A stretch of 64,000 nt of DNA from Serripes groenlandicus (GCA_031761405.1 JASEVX010000013.1:33856458-33920457); one strand, 5' to 3'. Shown: positions 36,869 through 49,205, counted from the first letter of the stretch. A program made the numbers and translations. The notes: a model not told the origin generated them from the letters alone.

Positions 36869-36959
36869 ATTTTCTGGTTAATCATCCATTCATCTACTTT
36901 TGTTTACTGAGGGTATAAAGAAAACGGTACATGTTCCATGACTATAAATTTTCGTAAGT

Positions 36960-37770
36960 TAATTTTTTCAGCATATTCCAATTCTGCAGCAGGCCATTTG
37001 AAAAAAATCAGGGTAAAAATATAGAAAACCGTCGTATGACTGAAAGTAGAATCAAGGATTAAAGGCTTAAAACATTGTGGAAAAAGAAGCTTATAATATT
37101 CCTTATATAAATGTTAAGACCATTAAATGTCAACTTAATATTATCAGCAGGAATTTTGGAAAACATCAAAGTAATTATATAAGTTTTCTGTTGACATGGT
37201 GTTTAACGTCACTTTCAACAATAGGGTCTTCAGTTATATCACAAAGTCTCCTGGGTAAGTTAACAATCATACTGGTCCGTTTATCCTTACACCAGCGAGT
37301 CCATTTATCCTTACACCAGCGAGTCAGTTGTAATGCAAACCCAAAATTCCTGAGTACCAAGGATAGAAAACCATTACTACCATTTTTAAAGTCTTTGGGT
37401 ATGCAGGGTTGTCAAAATTAACCGATTGCTGATCTAAATTATCCTTTAAAATCACTCTTTGATCTGTAAGTTTTGCTCCCCTGTGGGGCCTTACCAGGGC
37501 TTTGCTCTTGACCCAAAAGGGGCCCTTACTACAGCCTGATCAGTTACTTTTCTCATTTGATCTGTTACAACAAAACATTTTGAAAACCCTGGGTATGACT
37601 CTTGAAAACATTGTGGCAAAAGGTGAAATTGCTCATGATGAACAATTTCACCTTTTGCCACAATATCTTCAACTGAATTCTTTCTTTTGTAGAGAATTTC
37701 CAAATTTTTGCCAAGATGTTTTCAAATTCGTCCACTGCAGGATTGGTGTAAATTGTTGGAAAGGGTTAAA
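36960..37770. repeat. Decayed TTAA MITEs and SINE tail upstream of the TRANK1-like gene
   Basis: MITE pieces at about 36975-37090 and 37595-37765 (palindrome GAAATTGCTCATGATGAACA, TGTTGGAAAGGGTTAA). A 5'-truncated minus SINE at 37187-37410 has an internal duplication of TCCATTTATCCTTACACCAG. No promoter motif can be assigned. Confidence 0.65.
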
Positions 37771-38048
37771 CAAAACTAAATAGAAAACCCTCCATTCCTT
37801 AGGTGAACTAAAATGTTTATAAAACTTCAAGTTACCTTATATAACCGTTAAACCATGAGTCAACTTACTCTTATCAACACAGTTTGTTTGAATTAGTTCC
37901 ATAATTGTTATGTCATGTAGCCAATTATTGAGAAATGAAAGTGAAAGTTCTTTATTGGAAAAACCATATTTAATCAATTGTCAATAGTTAAAATGTCAAA
38001 GTTTAAAACATGACACATAGATTACAGGAAGTTGGCACATTGCCAGTA

Positions 38049-38278
38049 TTAACCCTTTCCCTCATATAGACGCTTTCTGACGCCTCTGCAGCAGACGGCT
38101 TTTTGAAAACATAGTGACAAAAGAAGAAATTGCTCAAAACGAGCAATTTCTCCTTTTGCCACAATGTTTTCCACTTTTAGACATAGGTTATCCATTCAAT
38201 TATAGAGATTTTCTATTTGTTGACAAAATATGTTCAAAGTCATCTGCTGCAGAATGGTCATATGAGGTAAAAGCAGTT
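38049..38278 (+). mobile_element. TTAA MITE, right end eroded
   Basis: TTAACCCTTTCCCTCATATA start; end CATATGAGGTAAAAGCAG. Confidence 0.82.
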
Positions 38279-38369
38279 ATGAGAGCATTATCGGAAAAGA
38301 AAAATCAGTAGCAGATAAGGTCAGCAGCCATTGTCCAGATTTTACAATTTTATCAACAACTTTCATTGA

Positions 38370-38600
38370 ACAGAACAGAATAGATTTATTGACTCGAACT
38401 TTACACAGTTTATGGTCATTTACAAATATACAAGAAAACATTATATATTATGTGTATCAAGGAAATTATTAAATACATGGTCTCAATATCATTTTAGAGG
38501 ACAAACTGCTTTGTAATATGTATTTTCCTTAGATGTGTAAAAGCACATAGGACTCAATAATGAGGAGTGTAATGGTCTTTTCACATCAATATCTCTCTTA
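38370..38600 (-). repeat. Possible LINE 3' tail
   Basis: GAACAGAACAGAATAGATTT followed by ATTGAC reads in reverse as a GTCAATAAATCTATTC...GTTC tail, a style seen on some LINE 3' ends. No coding part remains. Weak call. Confidence 0.3.
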
Positions 38601-38604
38601 TAGC

Positions 38605-38790
38605 TCAACTAAACTCACTGAGATGAATCTTTTGAGAACCCTCAACATAGGGTCCAATAAGGATTTGGGGATCCCGGATGTGAAATACTCTTTGTATCTT
38701 AAGTAGGGTTTGAGGGTCAAATAAGGACCTTGAACATAGGGTTTTAGGGTCAAATAAGAACCAAACATAGGACTTGAGGGTCAAATAAAG
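38605..38790. repeat. Short tandem of hairpin-arm flank
   Basis: TTGAGGGTCAAATAA/GACC words recur at about 38709, 38747 and 38774 after AACCCTCAACATAGGGTCC, related to the solo palindromes. Confidence 0.6.
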
Positions 38791-38802
38791 ACCCAACATA
38801 GA

Positions 38803-39060
38803 TTAATTGTTTGGTGTTCTATTCTATGCCACTTTCAACAATTTTTCAGTTATATCACGGCATTTCCTTGCTTATTTACGAGTACTACTGTTCCATTCAT
38901 CCTGAGCTAAAGCAAGTTAGTCATAATGCTAACTCCGCAACGCTGACCGCCAAGGAGGGCAGCCATTAATACCATTTTTAAAGTCTTTGGTATGACCATG
39001 CCAATGATTAAACCCACTGCCTACCGCACCAGAGGCAGACTCTCTTCCACTATTGAGTCG
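38803..39060 (-). repeat. tRNA-derived SINE
   Basis: Tail AATTGTTTGGTGTTC, body AGTTATATCACGGCATTTCC, TATGACCATGCC, degenerate head at right. Confidence 0.75.
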
Positions 39061-39169
39061 GGTAACAGGTTTGAGAGTCAAATAAGGGTTTGGGGATCCC
39101 GGATGTGAAATACTCTTCGTATCTAAAGCTCTGTATGATTCAAAAACTGTCGTATGAGGTAAACGGTTA

Positions 39170-39375
39170 TCCCTTTCCCACAGAAAGACACTTTCTGATG
39201 CCTCTGCAGCAGACAACCTTTTAAAACATTGTGATGAAAGGAAAAAATTGCTTGTAATGAGCAATTTCTCTCTTATCCACTCTGTTCAATAATTGTTCTT
39301 TAATCTATGCAGTTTCATATTTTTTGCTTCATGTTTCCAAAGTCGTCTGCTGCATACGTGTTGAATGTAGGAAAT
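39170..39375. repeat. Diverged TTAA MITE
   Basis: GTTATCCCTTTCCCACAGAA to GAATGTAGGAAATATATAAG; internal AAATTGCTTGTAATGAGCAA. Confidence 0.65.
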
Positions 39376-39544
39376 ATATAAGGTATAAATTTGTAGACCC
39401 TAAAAATCAAGGAGTTTGAACTTTCAATAATACAATCATGTATTAAATAAGCTTTATCAAAAAAATAACAGATAACAAAACAATGATCAATGTAAAACTG
39501 AAAGTACAAGTAATTGACTGTTAAATATATCAAAGTACTGAAAG

Positions 39545-42500
39545 TATAGAGTATAGAGTCCGCATCGGGCTCGGGAGATATGTATGATTTGGTCATACCA
39601 AAGACTGAATCAAAGTACTGAAAGTACTGAAGGTAGAATTGTGATCGGTTAAGAGGAGATGCAGAAATGCATAAAGAAATGTTTATCTAAAAATATCCCC
39701 ATCATGACAGACAAGTAATGATACATCAAGCCAGAATAAAATATTTCCAAGATCATAAATTCTTGTTGTTTCATTTGGTCCACATAATACTTTTTTAATT
39801 ATCATATTACCCAAAAGCTCTACGGAAATCCCACCAGGAACATTTGTGATAGTAGTGTCTTCCTATTTATTGACTGTACTGAACCAACTGATACATTCAG
39901 AGTTTGCAATCTATTAATACAATCTATTATTGTTTTCAATGATAAAAGTAAACTTAGAAGTGTAATCTACCATAACAGTTGTGTTTTTAATGATTTTCCG
40001 GTTGTTCATCTCCAGTATTAAACTTTACTTTAAGTGTCTGTTAAACGAAATGGATTGCAAGTTTCTATTTTGACAGAAAATTTGTATAAAAATGGACAGA
40101 TGGCCCTAAATCGATCACTTGAATGATAGTAAATTAGAAGCAAATATTTAACTGCAAATACTGTGAAAATTTGATCAAAAGCCATTTGTATCTGGAAATC
40201 TAACAAGAAATTTAATAAGAATGGAATTATAAAGTTTTGTCATTTTGCACCTTTCCTGATGCCGCTTTGCTGCCCTATTTGTCAACGAAATCAATATGGC
40301 TTGAACGGTTTTTGTAGAGAGTCACTCAAAGAACATTCTGCCAAATTATCTTCGAATCTGACAAATGGATTATGGAAATGGAGGTTTTTAAAGTTTGCGT
40401 ATTTTTCTCAATTTCTGATGCCGCAGCAACAAAAGTTCTACACAGAATGTAAGTCTTTGATTAATTTTGAAAGAGGACCATCAAAGGAACATTCCTGTGA
40501 AGTAACGTTGAAATTGGTCGAATAGAATGGTAGGAGTTGTCATTTGAAGCTAAAAGTTCAATTTACCCCTTTTGTGATGATGCGAGGTTGCTATGATTGT
40601 GTAACCAATCAATACGGCTTGAACAAATTAAGTAGATGATCACTGAAGTAATATTCCTATTCAATTTTCTTAATATCAGACAAGGACTTAAAAAAAATGG
40701 AATTTCCAAATTTTGTCATTTTGCCCCTTTTCTGATGCCTCCTGACTGCCATGTTTTTCAACCAATCAGTATGCCTTGAACAATTTTTGCAGAGGGTCAC
40801 CAAAGGAACATTTCTACAAAACTATATTTGAATCTGACATGCAAATTCAGAGGAGAAGATTTAAAGTTTGGACATTTTGCCCCCTTTCTGATGCTGCGGT
40901 AACCAAAGTTCTCCATGGAATTTGAATCTTTGAACAATTTTGAAAGAGGGTCACCAAAGGAACATTCCTGTGAAGTTTGGATGAAATTGGTCCTGTGGTT
41001 TAGGAGGAAATGATGTTTACAGCTAAAAGTTAACAACTGACCATTTTGCCCCTTTTCTGATGTCTCCTGACTGCCATGTTTTCAACCAAACAGTATGCCT
41101 TGAACAATCTTTGTAGAGGGTTACCCAAGGAACATTTCTACCAAACTATATTGAAATCTGACATGCAGATTCAGAGGAGAAGATTTTTAAAGTTCGGAAA
41201 TGTTCCCCCTTTCTGATGCCGCAGCAACCAAAGTTCTCAATAGAATTTAAATCTTTGAACAATTTTGAAAGAAGGCCACCAAAGGATCATTCCTGTGAAG
41301 TTTGGATGAATTTGGTTGTGTGGTTCAGGAAAAGATGATGTTTAAAGCTAAAAATTAACGACGAACGACGGACAAAAAGTGATCATAATAGCTCACCTCG
41401 AGCCTTTGGCTCTAGGTGATCTAAAAAGGTATAAACCAAAAACAATGTTATGATATATACAAAAGATTTTGCATCACCAACACAGAGGGCAAGTGTGGCC
41501 CTGAATAGATCACCTGAGTGATAGCTATGTAGCATATGTGTAACTGTTACTATCAGATTTTTTTTAATCAAGAGCATAAATGAAACTGCTAGGAGTGGAT
41601 ACTGTAAATGAAACTTATCAATAAAGGATATTTGTTCTGATATTAAATCTTTGACCACCAACGTAACATTCCCAAAAGTCATGCAGTCCAATTGTTTGGG
41701 AGGAGTCCCTATTCTGATGCAGCGTGGCATCTATCTTTTCAATGCAATCAATCAATATGGCTTTTACAAATTACAAATCTATCCTGAAATCAGACAAAAA
41801 CTTGAATAGAAAAGGAACTATTAAGTTTTGTCATTTTGCCCCTTTTCTGATGCTGTCTGGCTGACATGTTTTTAACCAATCAATACGGCTTAAGCAAATC
41901 TTGTAGAGGGTCTATCAAGGAATATCTTGCAATCTGACAAGCGGATTCAGAGAAGAAGAATTTTAAAATTTAGGCATTTTACTACCTTCCTGCTACCGCA
42001 GCAACAAAAGTTGTGTTTATAATTTATATCTTTGAAAAAAATTGAAAGAGGACGACCACCAAAGGAACATGTTGAAATTTCCAAGTGTCTTAGGATGAGA
42101 TATCATTTGAAGCTATAAGTTCAATTTAGCCCTATTCTGAATCCGCCTGGTAACTATGTCTTACAACCAATCAATATGGCTTAAAGAAATATGATGAGGA
42201 TCACCGAGGGAACAAATAAGCACTTTCATAAGAACATAGTTTTAAAATAACTATGTCTTACAACCAATCAATATGGCTTAAAGAAATATGATGAGGATCA
42301 CCGAGGGAACAAATAAGCACTTTCATAAGAACATAGTTTTAAAATATTGTCATTTTAGACATTTCTGATGCCGCGTTGCTTCTCTTGCTTGGGTAATTTT
42401 CGTAGTGAGTCTCTGAAGGAACATTTCTACTAAATAACTGGAATCGGACAAGAATTTTAAATATTGGGCATTTTACTCCCTTTCCCAGATACCGCACAAA

Positions 42501-42695
42501 ATTAAGTTCTACACATATCTTTGAACATAATTAAGAAAAGGACCACAAAAATACATTCCTTGTTTTTTTGTCAAGTGGATAAGGATGAGATTTTATTTGA
42601 AGCTAATCGTTCAATTTTACCCTTTTTAGATGCCACCTGGTTTCTATGACTTTTAACCAATCAATAAGACTTGAAACATGTAGAGGGTCACTGCA
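39545..42695 (+). repeat. Left arm of long inverted duplication
   Basis: Matches the reverse complement of 49262-51065: for example GAGTCCGCATCGGGCTCGGG here against CCCGAGCCCGATGCGGACTC at 51037, and CACAGAGGGCAAGTGTGGCC against GGCCACGTTTGCCCTCTG at 50099. Arms differ by many substitutions and two clean insertions. Confidence 0.75.
40090..41428. mobile_element. HINE-like element inserted in the left arm
   Basis: Absent from the matching place of the right arm (50160-50200). Starts AGATGGCCCTAAATCGATCA; several 300-400-bp units (TTTCTGATGCCGCAGCAAC, CAAAGGAACATTCCTGTGAA); ACGACGAACGACGGAC; hairpin CTCACCTCGAGCC...GGCTCTAGGTGATCTAAAAA. Confidence 0.72.
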
Positions 42696-42790
42696 TGAAC
42701 AGTTTTGTTAAATCACTGGAAATAAGAAAAGCACTTTCATAAGAATGTAGTTTTAAAATGTTGTCATTTTGCCCCTTTTCTTATAGAGCT
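41480..42790. repeat. HINE-core satellite units
   Basis: Starts ACACAGAGGGCAAGTGTGGC then GATCACCTGAG; diverged units with TTTTGCCCCTTTTCTGATGC. A perfect 98-bp-class tandem duplication (ACTATGTCTTACAACCAATC at 42151 and 42249). Confidence 0.65.
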
Positions 42791-42799
42791 TTTGACAGG

Positions 42800-43086
42800 A
42801 ATATATTAAAAGTTAATTTTGTGTCAACTGCAAATAATGAAGCATTCTAGGGTACTTTATGGGGTGGGATACAGTCAAATTGCTTGAAAAACGATGAAAC
42901 TAGGAGCCTGGAGTGGAATTTAGGCTTATGGCGGTATTCAGCCATCAGGTAATAGCCACTTTGACTTTTTTCCATAAAAAATGATGTTTTTTCAAGCTAT
43001 TTAAACTTTTCTTTGATTAGTTAGTGGCCTTAAACAGGCATAAACATGAAGTTTTGTCATTTCTTTAAAACATATGACACAGTAAA
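42800..43086. other. No gene seen
   Basis: Unique AT-rich sequence with the start of a larger repeat that recurs at about 43860-44400. Confidence 0.4.
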
Positions 43087-43789
43087 AACAAGAGCTATCG
43101 GAGAACAGCATGATCGACTGTTCCACCGCTTATTTGATTACTGAGATAATGGACTCTTATGTAGTTGCATCTTAAACATTAACCACAATGTCTTAAAGGG
43201 TGATAATTTGCATTATATGCAGGATTGAATTATTTAACTTGATTATTTTCATAGGTGTGATGGTTGGGAAGGGTTTTATAACGTTTCAATCAAATGCATC
43301 AAGTAGTTACTAAGATATGGACTCTTAATGTAGTTGCACGCAAACCTTTAACCATAGGGCAACGGGTAACAATTTGCACCATATGCAACTAGTTCAAAGT
43401 TATTGCAAAAAATAGTGTTTTTTCCGTTAAAGGTCAGTGACCTTGACCTTTGACCTTACAATCCCATGACCTGTTTGAGTCAAGTGCTGATCATGACCAT
43501 TACCGAAACTAAGTTTCAGGGTCAAAGGCCTAAGCAATCAGTAGTTTTAAAGCAAGGAATGTTTCTGTATTGAAGGTAAGTGAACTTGACCTTTGACCTA
43601 TTGACTCCAAACTGTGTAGGCATCACCAACTTGCTATGAAGTATGTCCATACCAAGTTTGAAGATCATTGGCCTAGGCATTATGTAAGTTATAAGGGTAA
43701 ATGCTAACTTACACAACACTTTAACCAACGCCGACGCCAGGGTGACTACAATAGCTCCCCTTATTCTTCGAATAGTTGAGCTAAAAATG
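43087..43789. mobile_element. HINE-like element, complete copy of the 1-1110 family
   Basis: Starts AACAAGAGCTATCGGAGAAC (hairpin GAACAGCATGATCGACTGTTC-type), one satellite unit as in 1-1110, CCAACGCCGACGCCAGGGTG, terminal TAGCTCCCCTTATTCTTCGA then ATAGTTGAGCTAAAAA. Confidence 0.75.
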
Positions 43790-43859
43790 TTATGTGTATT
43801 TGTTTTTTGGTCTTGGACACCTGTATAATGCGCGAGCGCAGAAAACTTGCCGGACGCAA

Positions 43860-44405
43860 ATCGCAAAACCTTGGTTTGGGTGGCATAGGAAATTTGAAAT
43901 TTCTTTGAAAAAATTGCCTAATTGTCCTAATATTTGTTATTTTGCCTTCATTTCATATCATACTCCGTAAATTTACACAAAACCAGATCTCTGAGGGCAA
44001 AGAAAGTGTCTAAAGGAGCTTTAGAGTCCAAAAATATGACAGGTTAATTTTTTGTTGTCTGCAAAAATGTTTAGATACAGTCAAACTGGTTGAAAATGAT
44101 GATACTGGTTGCCTAAAAAATCTGATAATAGTGCAAAAATATTAGGTTTGATCATTTCTATGAACAATTGACACAGTAAAACCTAAATATGTGATGCTTT
44201 TTCTTATTTTTCCTTTGCGAAGACCTATGTATTGCGTGAAAGCATAAAACTTGGCCGAATTCAGCCGAAAAACCTTGGTTTGGGTGGTATAGAAAAATTG
44301 TATTTTCTTTGATAATCATTGCCTAATTAACCTAATATTTGCTTCTGTGTTTTTATTTTATATCATACTTTGTAAATAGGTAGAAAAAACAAATCCAAAA
44401 GAACA
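43860..44405. repeat. Two-copy direct repeat of about 400 bp
   Basis: AAAACCTTGGTTTGGGTGG at about 43866 and 44272, each followed by ATTGCCTAATT and TATCATACT. No coding frame. Confidence 0.65.
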
Positions 44406-44424
44406 ATTTTCTTGTCTTAAAGGT

Positions 44425-45065
44425 CAAATTTCACAAATACATCTGCTGACATGCTGATCTACACTCAAATAGTACCTAAAAAATAATGTTTGCGTAGAAA
44501 TGAGTGTATACCATCACCAGAATGTATTGGATATATGACATTGAGTTTAAATTCATTAAAAATGTGTATAGGATGCACTGGAAATGATTGATTTGATCAC
44601 TTTTAGTATTTTGACCTTGTTTGAAAGTGAAAATAGGACAATACACCAAATAAATTCCTTCCTTGTTTCCATGTAAATCAAAGAGTTTCAGTCCTCAATT
44701 GTCACACTTTCTAAGCGTTTCTCATGTAGAAGACCATATATCATTGAAAAGAGTTACCTCTAAGCTTTAAATTAATCCAAAGAAAATGGGGGGTCTTGCA
44801 TTATGCAAGAAAGAACTCACCAGGCGAAAACCGGTGTTTAGCATTCTCTACTTTCACTTTCAAACAAGGTCAAAATACTAAATTTGATCAAATCAATCAT
44901 TTCCAGTGCATCCTATTTATTATTTACAATGATTGTAAACCCAATCGTCATATATTCAATACATTCGGGTAATGATATACACTCATTTCTTATGCAAACA
45001 AAGGTTTTTTTAGGGACTATTTGGGTGTAGATCAGCATGTCAGAGGATGTATTTGGCGTAATTTG
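44425..45065. mobile_element. Fold-back element with about 200-bp arms
   Basis: Arms 44425-44636 and 44859-45065 (for example TGACATGCTGATCTACACTC against GGTGTAGATCAGCATGTCAG); loop of 222 bp shares sequence with 33945-34140. Confidence 0.75.
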
Positions 45066-45269
45066 ATTATATAAATACCACCTAATTGCCGTGTTTAACA
45101 AACAATCAATATAATTATATATGTAGAGAGTTATACAATGATAACTTTATACCACATTATATTGCTATCAGACAAGCTAATTCAGAGGTGAATATTTAAA
45201 CAAATTGGGAAAAATGTCACCCTTTCTTATGCCGCAGTAAGTTCTCCATAAAAAATAAATATACCGCGT

Positions 45270-45480
45270 AATTACTTCATTTGCCACAGTATTTTCAAAA
45301 GTCGTCTGCTGCAGAGGGTCGGTATGTGGGTAAGGCTTGAAATCTCAGGTTTATTTCTCTGAATAGCATAGAAAATATTGTGGCAAAAGGAGATATTTCT
45401 CTTTATGTCTCCTTTTGCCACAATGTCTTGAAAAGTTATCTGCAGCAAATGCATCTGCAAGTGGAAAAAATGCTTTTCAA
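45270..45480. repeat. Decayed TTAA MITE
   Basis: GTCGTCTGCTGCAGAGG, a GTGGCAAAAGGAGA...TCTCCTTTTGCCAC inverted pair. No TTAA ends. Confidence 0.6.
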
Positions 45481-45786
45481 ATTTTCAACCAAACCTACTT
45501 TGTCAGAAGGAATATAGGCAGTCTGGGTGTCGGGGTAGTGATATCATCCCTTTCCTTTATTACACTTAAATATGATACACTCAGAGATTTGTAATTTTAT
45601 TTGGTTACCTAGAATAAGTGGAATTTATTTGACTTTTGCTTATGTTTGCATTTGTAATTCAGTCTAGAATTTTTTTTCCACTATTTTTTTGGCTAACTGA
45701 TATCAAAATCTCATTTGTAACTTTGATAGCCGTGCTATCACAATTCAATTATTCTACCAATGAAAATGATAAACGATTGATTGGAG

Positions 45787-46016
45787 TTAACCCTTTCCCT
45801 CATACAGACGCTTTCTGACGCCTCTGCAGCAGACGGCTTTTTGAAAACATAGCGACAAAAGAAGAAATTGCACAGAACGTGAAATTTCTCCTTTTGCCAC
45901 AATGTTTTCCACTTTTTGTCATAGGTTATCCATTCAATTATGGAGATTTTCTATGTTTTGACAAAATACGTTCAAAGTCGTCTGCTGCAGAATTGACGTA
46001 TGAGGGAAAGGGTTAA
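45787..46016 (+). mobile_element. TTAA MITE, full length
   Basis: 230 bp, TTAACCCTTTCCCTCATACA to TATGAGGGAAAGGGTTAA, followed by a partial diverged copy at about 46036-46112. Confidence 0.9.
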
Positions 46017-46339
46017 ACGGGATTTCAGTTATGTTAACCCCTTCCCACTTGTAGACACATTCTGACACCTCTGCAGCAGACTAATTTTGAAAACATTGTG
46101 GCAAAAGGAGGTAAGATGTCAGGTACAGTGGGTTTTTGTTCTGTTTGAGGGGAATGGTGGTCGGGATGTTCAGAGGGGAAAATGTTGTATTATAGAAGGT
46201 TTTAGGGAAAAATAAGGAAATGACATCAACTAGCAGCTATAAATGAGAAGACAAGCAGCTTATTATGAGAAGATTCTTTTGTGTACCCACAACATAAGGT
46301 TTGGTTGTCAAATAAAGTTTTAGGCATATGAAATAAGTC

Positions 46340-46595
46340 CAACAGCTAATGCTCTGGTTCAGTGCCCTATGCTCCAACAGCTAAAGCTCTAGTTCAGTGC
46401 CCTATGCTCCAACAATTAAAGCTCTGGTTCAGTGCCCTTTGCTCCAACAGCTTAATCTCTGGTTCAGTGCCCTATGCTCTAACAGCTAAAGCTCTGATTC
46501 AGTGCCCTATGCTCCAACAGCTAAAGCTCTGGTTCAGTGCCCTATGCTCCACTAGCTAAAGCTCTAGTTCAGTGTCCTATGCTCCAACAATTAAA
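46340..46595. repeat. 35-bp minisatellite, about 7 units
   Basis: Unit CTCCAACAGCTAAAGCTCTG plus GTTCAGTGCCCTATG, total 35 bp. Open frames through it are a by-product of the period. Confidence 0.85.
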
Positions 46596-46650
46596 CGCGA
46601 CCTCCTGCATCCGAGATGAGCGCTCTACCATTTCTACACCAAGGCGTTAT
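46596..46650 (-). repeat. tRNA-like SINE head fragment
   Basis: Reverse reads GTGTAGAAATGGTAGAGCGC, then CATCTCGGATGCAGG. Confidence 0.6.
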
Positions 46651-46906
46651 TATAGCCTCTCTTAAGTTATCTATACTCATTATGGTTAGTATACTAAGCC
46701 AATTCTTACTGGGAGGATTGTTTGTATACCCACAACATAGGGTTTGATAGTCAAATAAGGAATTCAGAACATAGAATGTTACACAGATTGCATGTACCTT
46801 GAGCATTGTGTGAATTCGTTTGTACAACTGAATATAAATTAAGGAACAGATGTTGACTATATTATTTTCAATCAATAATCAGATATATAAATAAACAGCC
46901 TAGATC

Positions 46907-46998
46907 CACAGGGGAGAGGCTCATATTTTTTTTCACTTTTACTATTATACTATAGTATAATAGTAAAAGTGAAAAAAAATATGAGCCTCTCCCCTGTG
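46907..46998. mobile_element. Perfect 92-bp hairpin MITE with 8-bp target duplication
   Basis: Arms of 46 bp are exact inverse repeats (CACAGGGGAGAGGCTCATA outwards). Flanked by CCTAGATC at 46899-46906 and 46999-47006. An 8-bp duplication with CA-starting ends fits the hAT superfamily. Confidence 0.9.
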
Positions 46999-47006
46999 CC
47001 TAGATC

Positions 47007-48166
47007 TAGTGAGTTTAGTACTTTTGTTTTACAATATAATTAAATAAGAACTTAAGATTAACATAATGATTTCGAATAACAACTTTAAAATATGTGGTTA
47101 AACTTACACCATACTTACAATTACTACGTATTTCAGTAAATTTCTAGTTTCACTTTGACAGCTTCTACGAAATGTTGACAAATTCCCGCCATTGTCAAAA
47201 CTTCCGTGATTCGCTCGGTTTATTTCGGTAATCTCCGTGGTAAACAGTTAATCAGCTTATTGCGTAACATGTCTATTATCGGAGCTGAATTTTAGATTTG
47301 CGATATGCCCAACACTAGAAAAAAAGCTTTTCGACATAATGTTTGACATTGACGGAGAAAAGGATAAAAGCGTTGCATGTATTCTCAAAATGTTTTCTTT
47401 TTGTTCTAAATATACCAGAGACATATAAACATGTCTCTGAATATACACATTAAGTTTTCAAGTTTTTCAAGAATTTATTCTAAAATGGCATTTGATGATA
47501 GGCTAAAACATGTGTGCATGAACTTGTAATGCCTCATGTAATTTTTTAAGGTCGCTGAGATGTTTACATGTACCAGATAGCCTGTGATATATTAAGAGTC
47601 GTCTGCTAAAAAAACATCCGGAAAAAGAAAGATATGACGTCTGGAAATTGAAATGTTGGTACAGATTCAAAAGGGACAACAATCTCATTAAAATCATCTC
47701 CTATTAACGCTACTCATAGTCAGATCATGTACTTAAGTCAGATTGAAGGGACAATAACTTCGCAATAACTTCGTTTCTCACAGATATTCAAATGTCACGT
47801 CCAGTAAACTTTCTAATTGACCTCCATATGAAGTCATAGGAAATACAATTTGATGATCTTCCGGTGTGCAATTTGAAATCTTCCGGTTATTGGTTTTTCG
47901 GGAATTATACTTTTTTGTATTATAGTTAACAGAAAATACCTTTAAAAATCAGGAAACGTTTCGAGTATTTTATCATTGTATGTCGGTGACAAATAATAAG
48001 ACACTATTTTCAGCGTTGCTCTTGTGTTTGCGTGTGGCCTAGTGCCACAGTTACTAGGCCACAGTTTTGAAAACGAAAATTGATCAATGTTACGAGGGGT
48101 GTTTGATAAAATTATAAAGTATGCCACTGCATGGTCTTCACACAACGAAGTGTTACTATCCACGAG
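47007..48166. other. No gene seen
   Basis: Unique AT-rich sequence. Short open frames lack any family motif. A short MITE-like word (AAGAGTCGTCTGCTAAAAAA) is near 47596. Confidence 0.4.
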
Positions 48167-48225
48167 TTAACCTTTTCCCTCATATTTACGCTTCTGACGC
48201 CTCTGCAGCAGACGGCTTTTTGAAA
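48167..48225 (+). repeat. TTAA-MITE left end only
   Basis: TTAACCTTTTCCCTCATATT to GCAGCAGACGGCTTTTTGAA. Confidence 0.75.
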
Positions 48226-48289
48226 AAATTCATCGATAATGGTTACCGTCATTTTGGATGAAGTCAGGCTGGGACGAAACTGGGTTTTC

Positions 48290-48840
48290 ACATGCTCTAT
48301 TCTCACATTCAAACAAGGTGAAATTACATAAAATGCTCAAATCAACCATTTCCAGTGCATCCTATACACATTTACAATGAATTCAAACTCAATGTCATAT
48401 ATTCAATGCATTCTGGCGACGGCATACACCCGTTTAGGCACTCTCTTACACTATCGGTTTATTACATTTACCTCTGTCACAGGCTCGAGCTACTTTCGGG
48501 TTTCACGTGACTTTTTATATTGGTGACCTACATAACAGATATATTAATCTTTAAATTTGTAAAACTACCGAAAAGTAGTCCGTAGCTTTTTGCTAAATAA
48601 ATACTTTGTTTTTGATTAGCAAAGTTAGAAAAAGATCCTGTCACAAGTGTAAAAGGTTAGTGCTTACATCAGTGACAACTAAGTCAATTAAAATACAGTT
48701 ATCATGTTTCGTCAAGAATCTTGACATTGAGCCTGTTGCAGAGATGATAGTGAGTGTAAGGAACGGTCACTCTGCGATAGGAGATTGCCGTTTAGGGACT
48801 ATTTGGCCGCAGATGTATTTGGCGTAATTTGACCTCTAGG
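48290..48840. repeat. Fold-back element right arm, interrupted
   Basis: 48290-48440 and 48785-48833 match the right arm at 44859-45065; the 344 bp between are unrelated. Confidence 0.65.
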
Positions 48841-49205
48841 GGTTTATCGTCGGGACGAAGCTACGGGTTACTTATGCTAAGCCATTCTTTTACCACAATT
48901 TGGTACAAGATCTGACTGCAATGCAGTTACTTTAGGCAAATTGGACAGGCCCTACCCTAGTTGCTGTTTCTGCTGTTGGTAACTGACTATAACTGCTCTA
49001 TCAGTATAATAAGATGTAAGCCTTGTTAACCTTTATTTGGGAGTTCATTTTGATAGAAGTTTTGACAAATGAAAGTTGTTTTTAGATAAAAAATCCAAAC
49101 GTTTGTTGCCACGATCAAAATGCTTGGTCATGATTTTGTCCTGTGTCAACACGTAGCACAAACATTTTCTTATCCAAGTCAAAATGTTCTACACAAATAT
49201 ATCCT

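Noticed and set aside
40259..40525. 88-aa frame in the left inverted arm
   Set aside because: Lies wholly in HINE-like satellite units that recur with stops elsewhere.
46362..46559. 65-aa repetitive protein
   Set aside because: The frame is open because of the 35-bp minisatellite; residues simply repeat with the DNA period.
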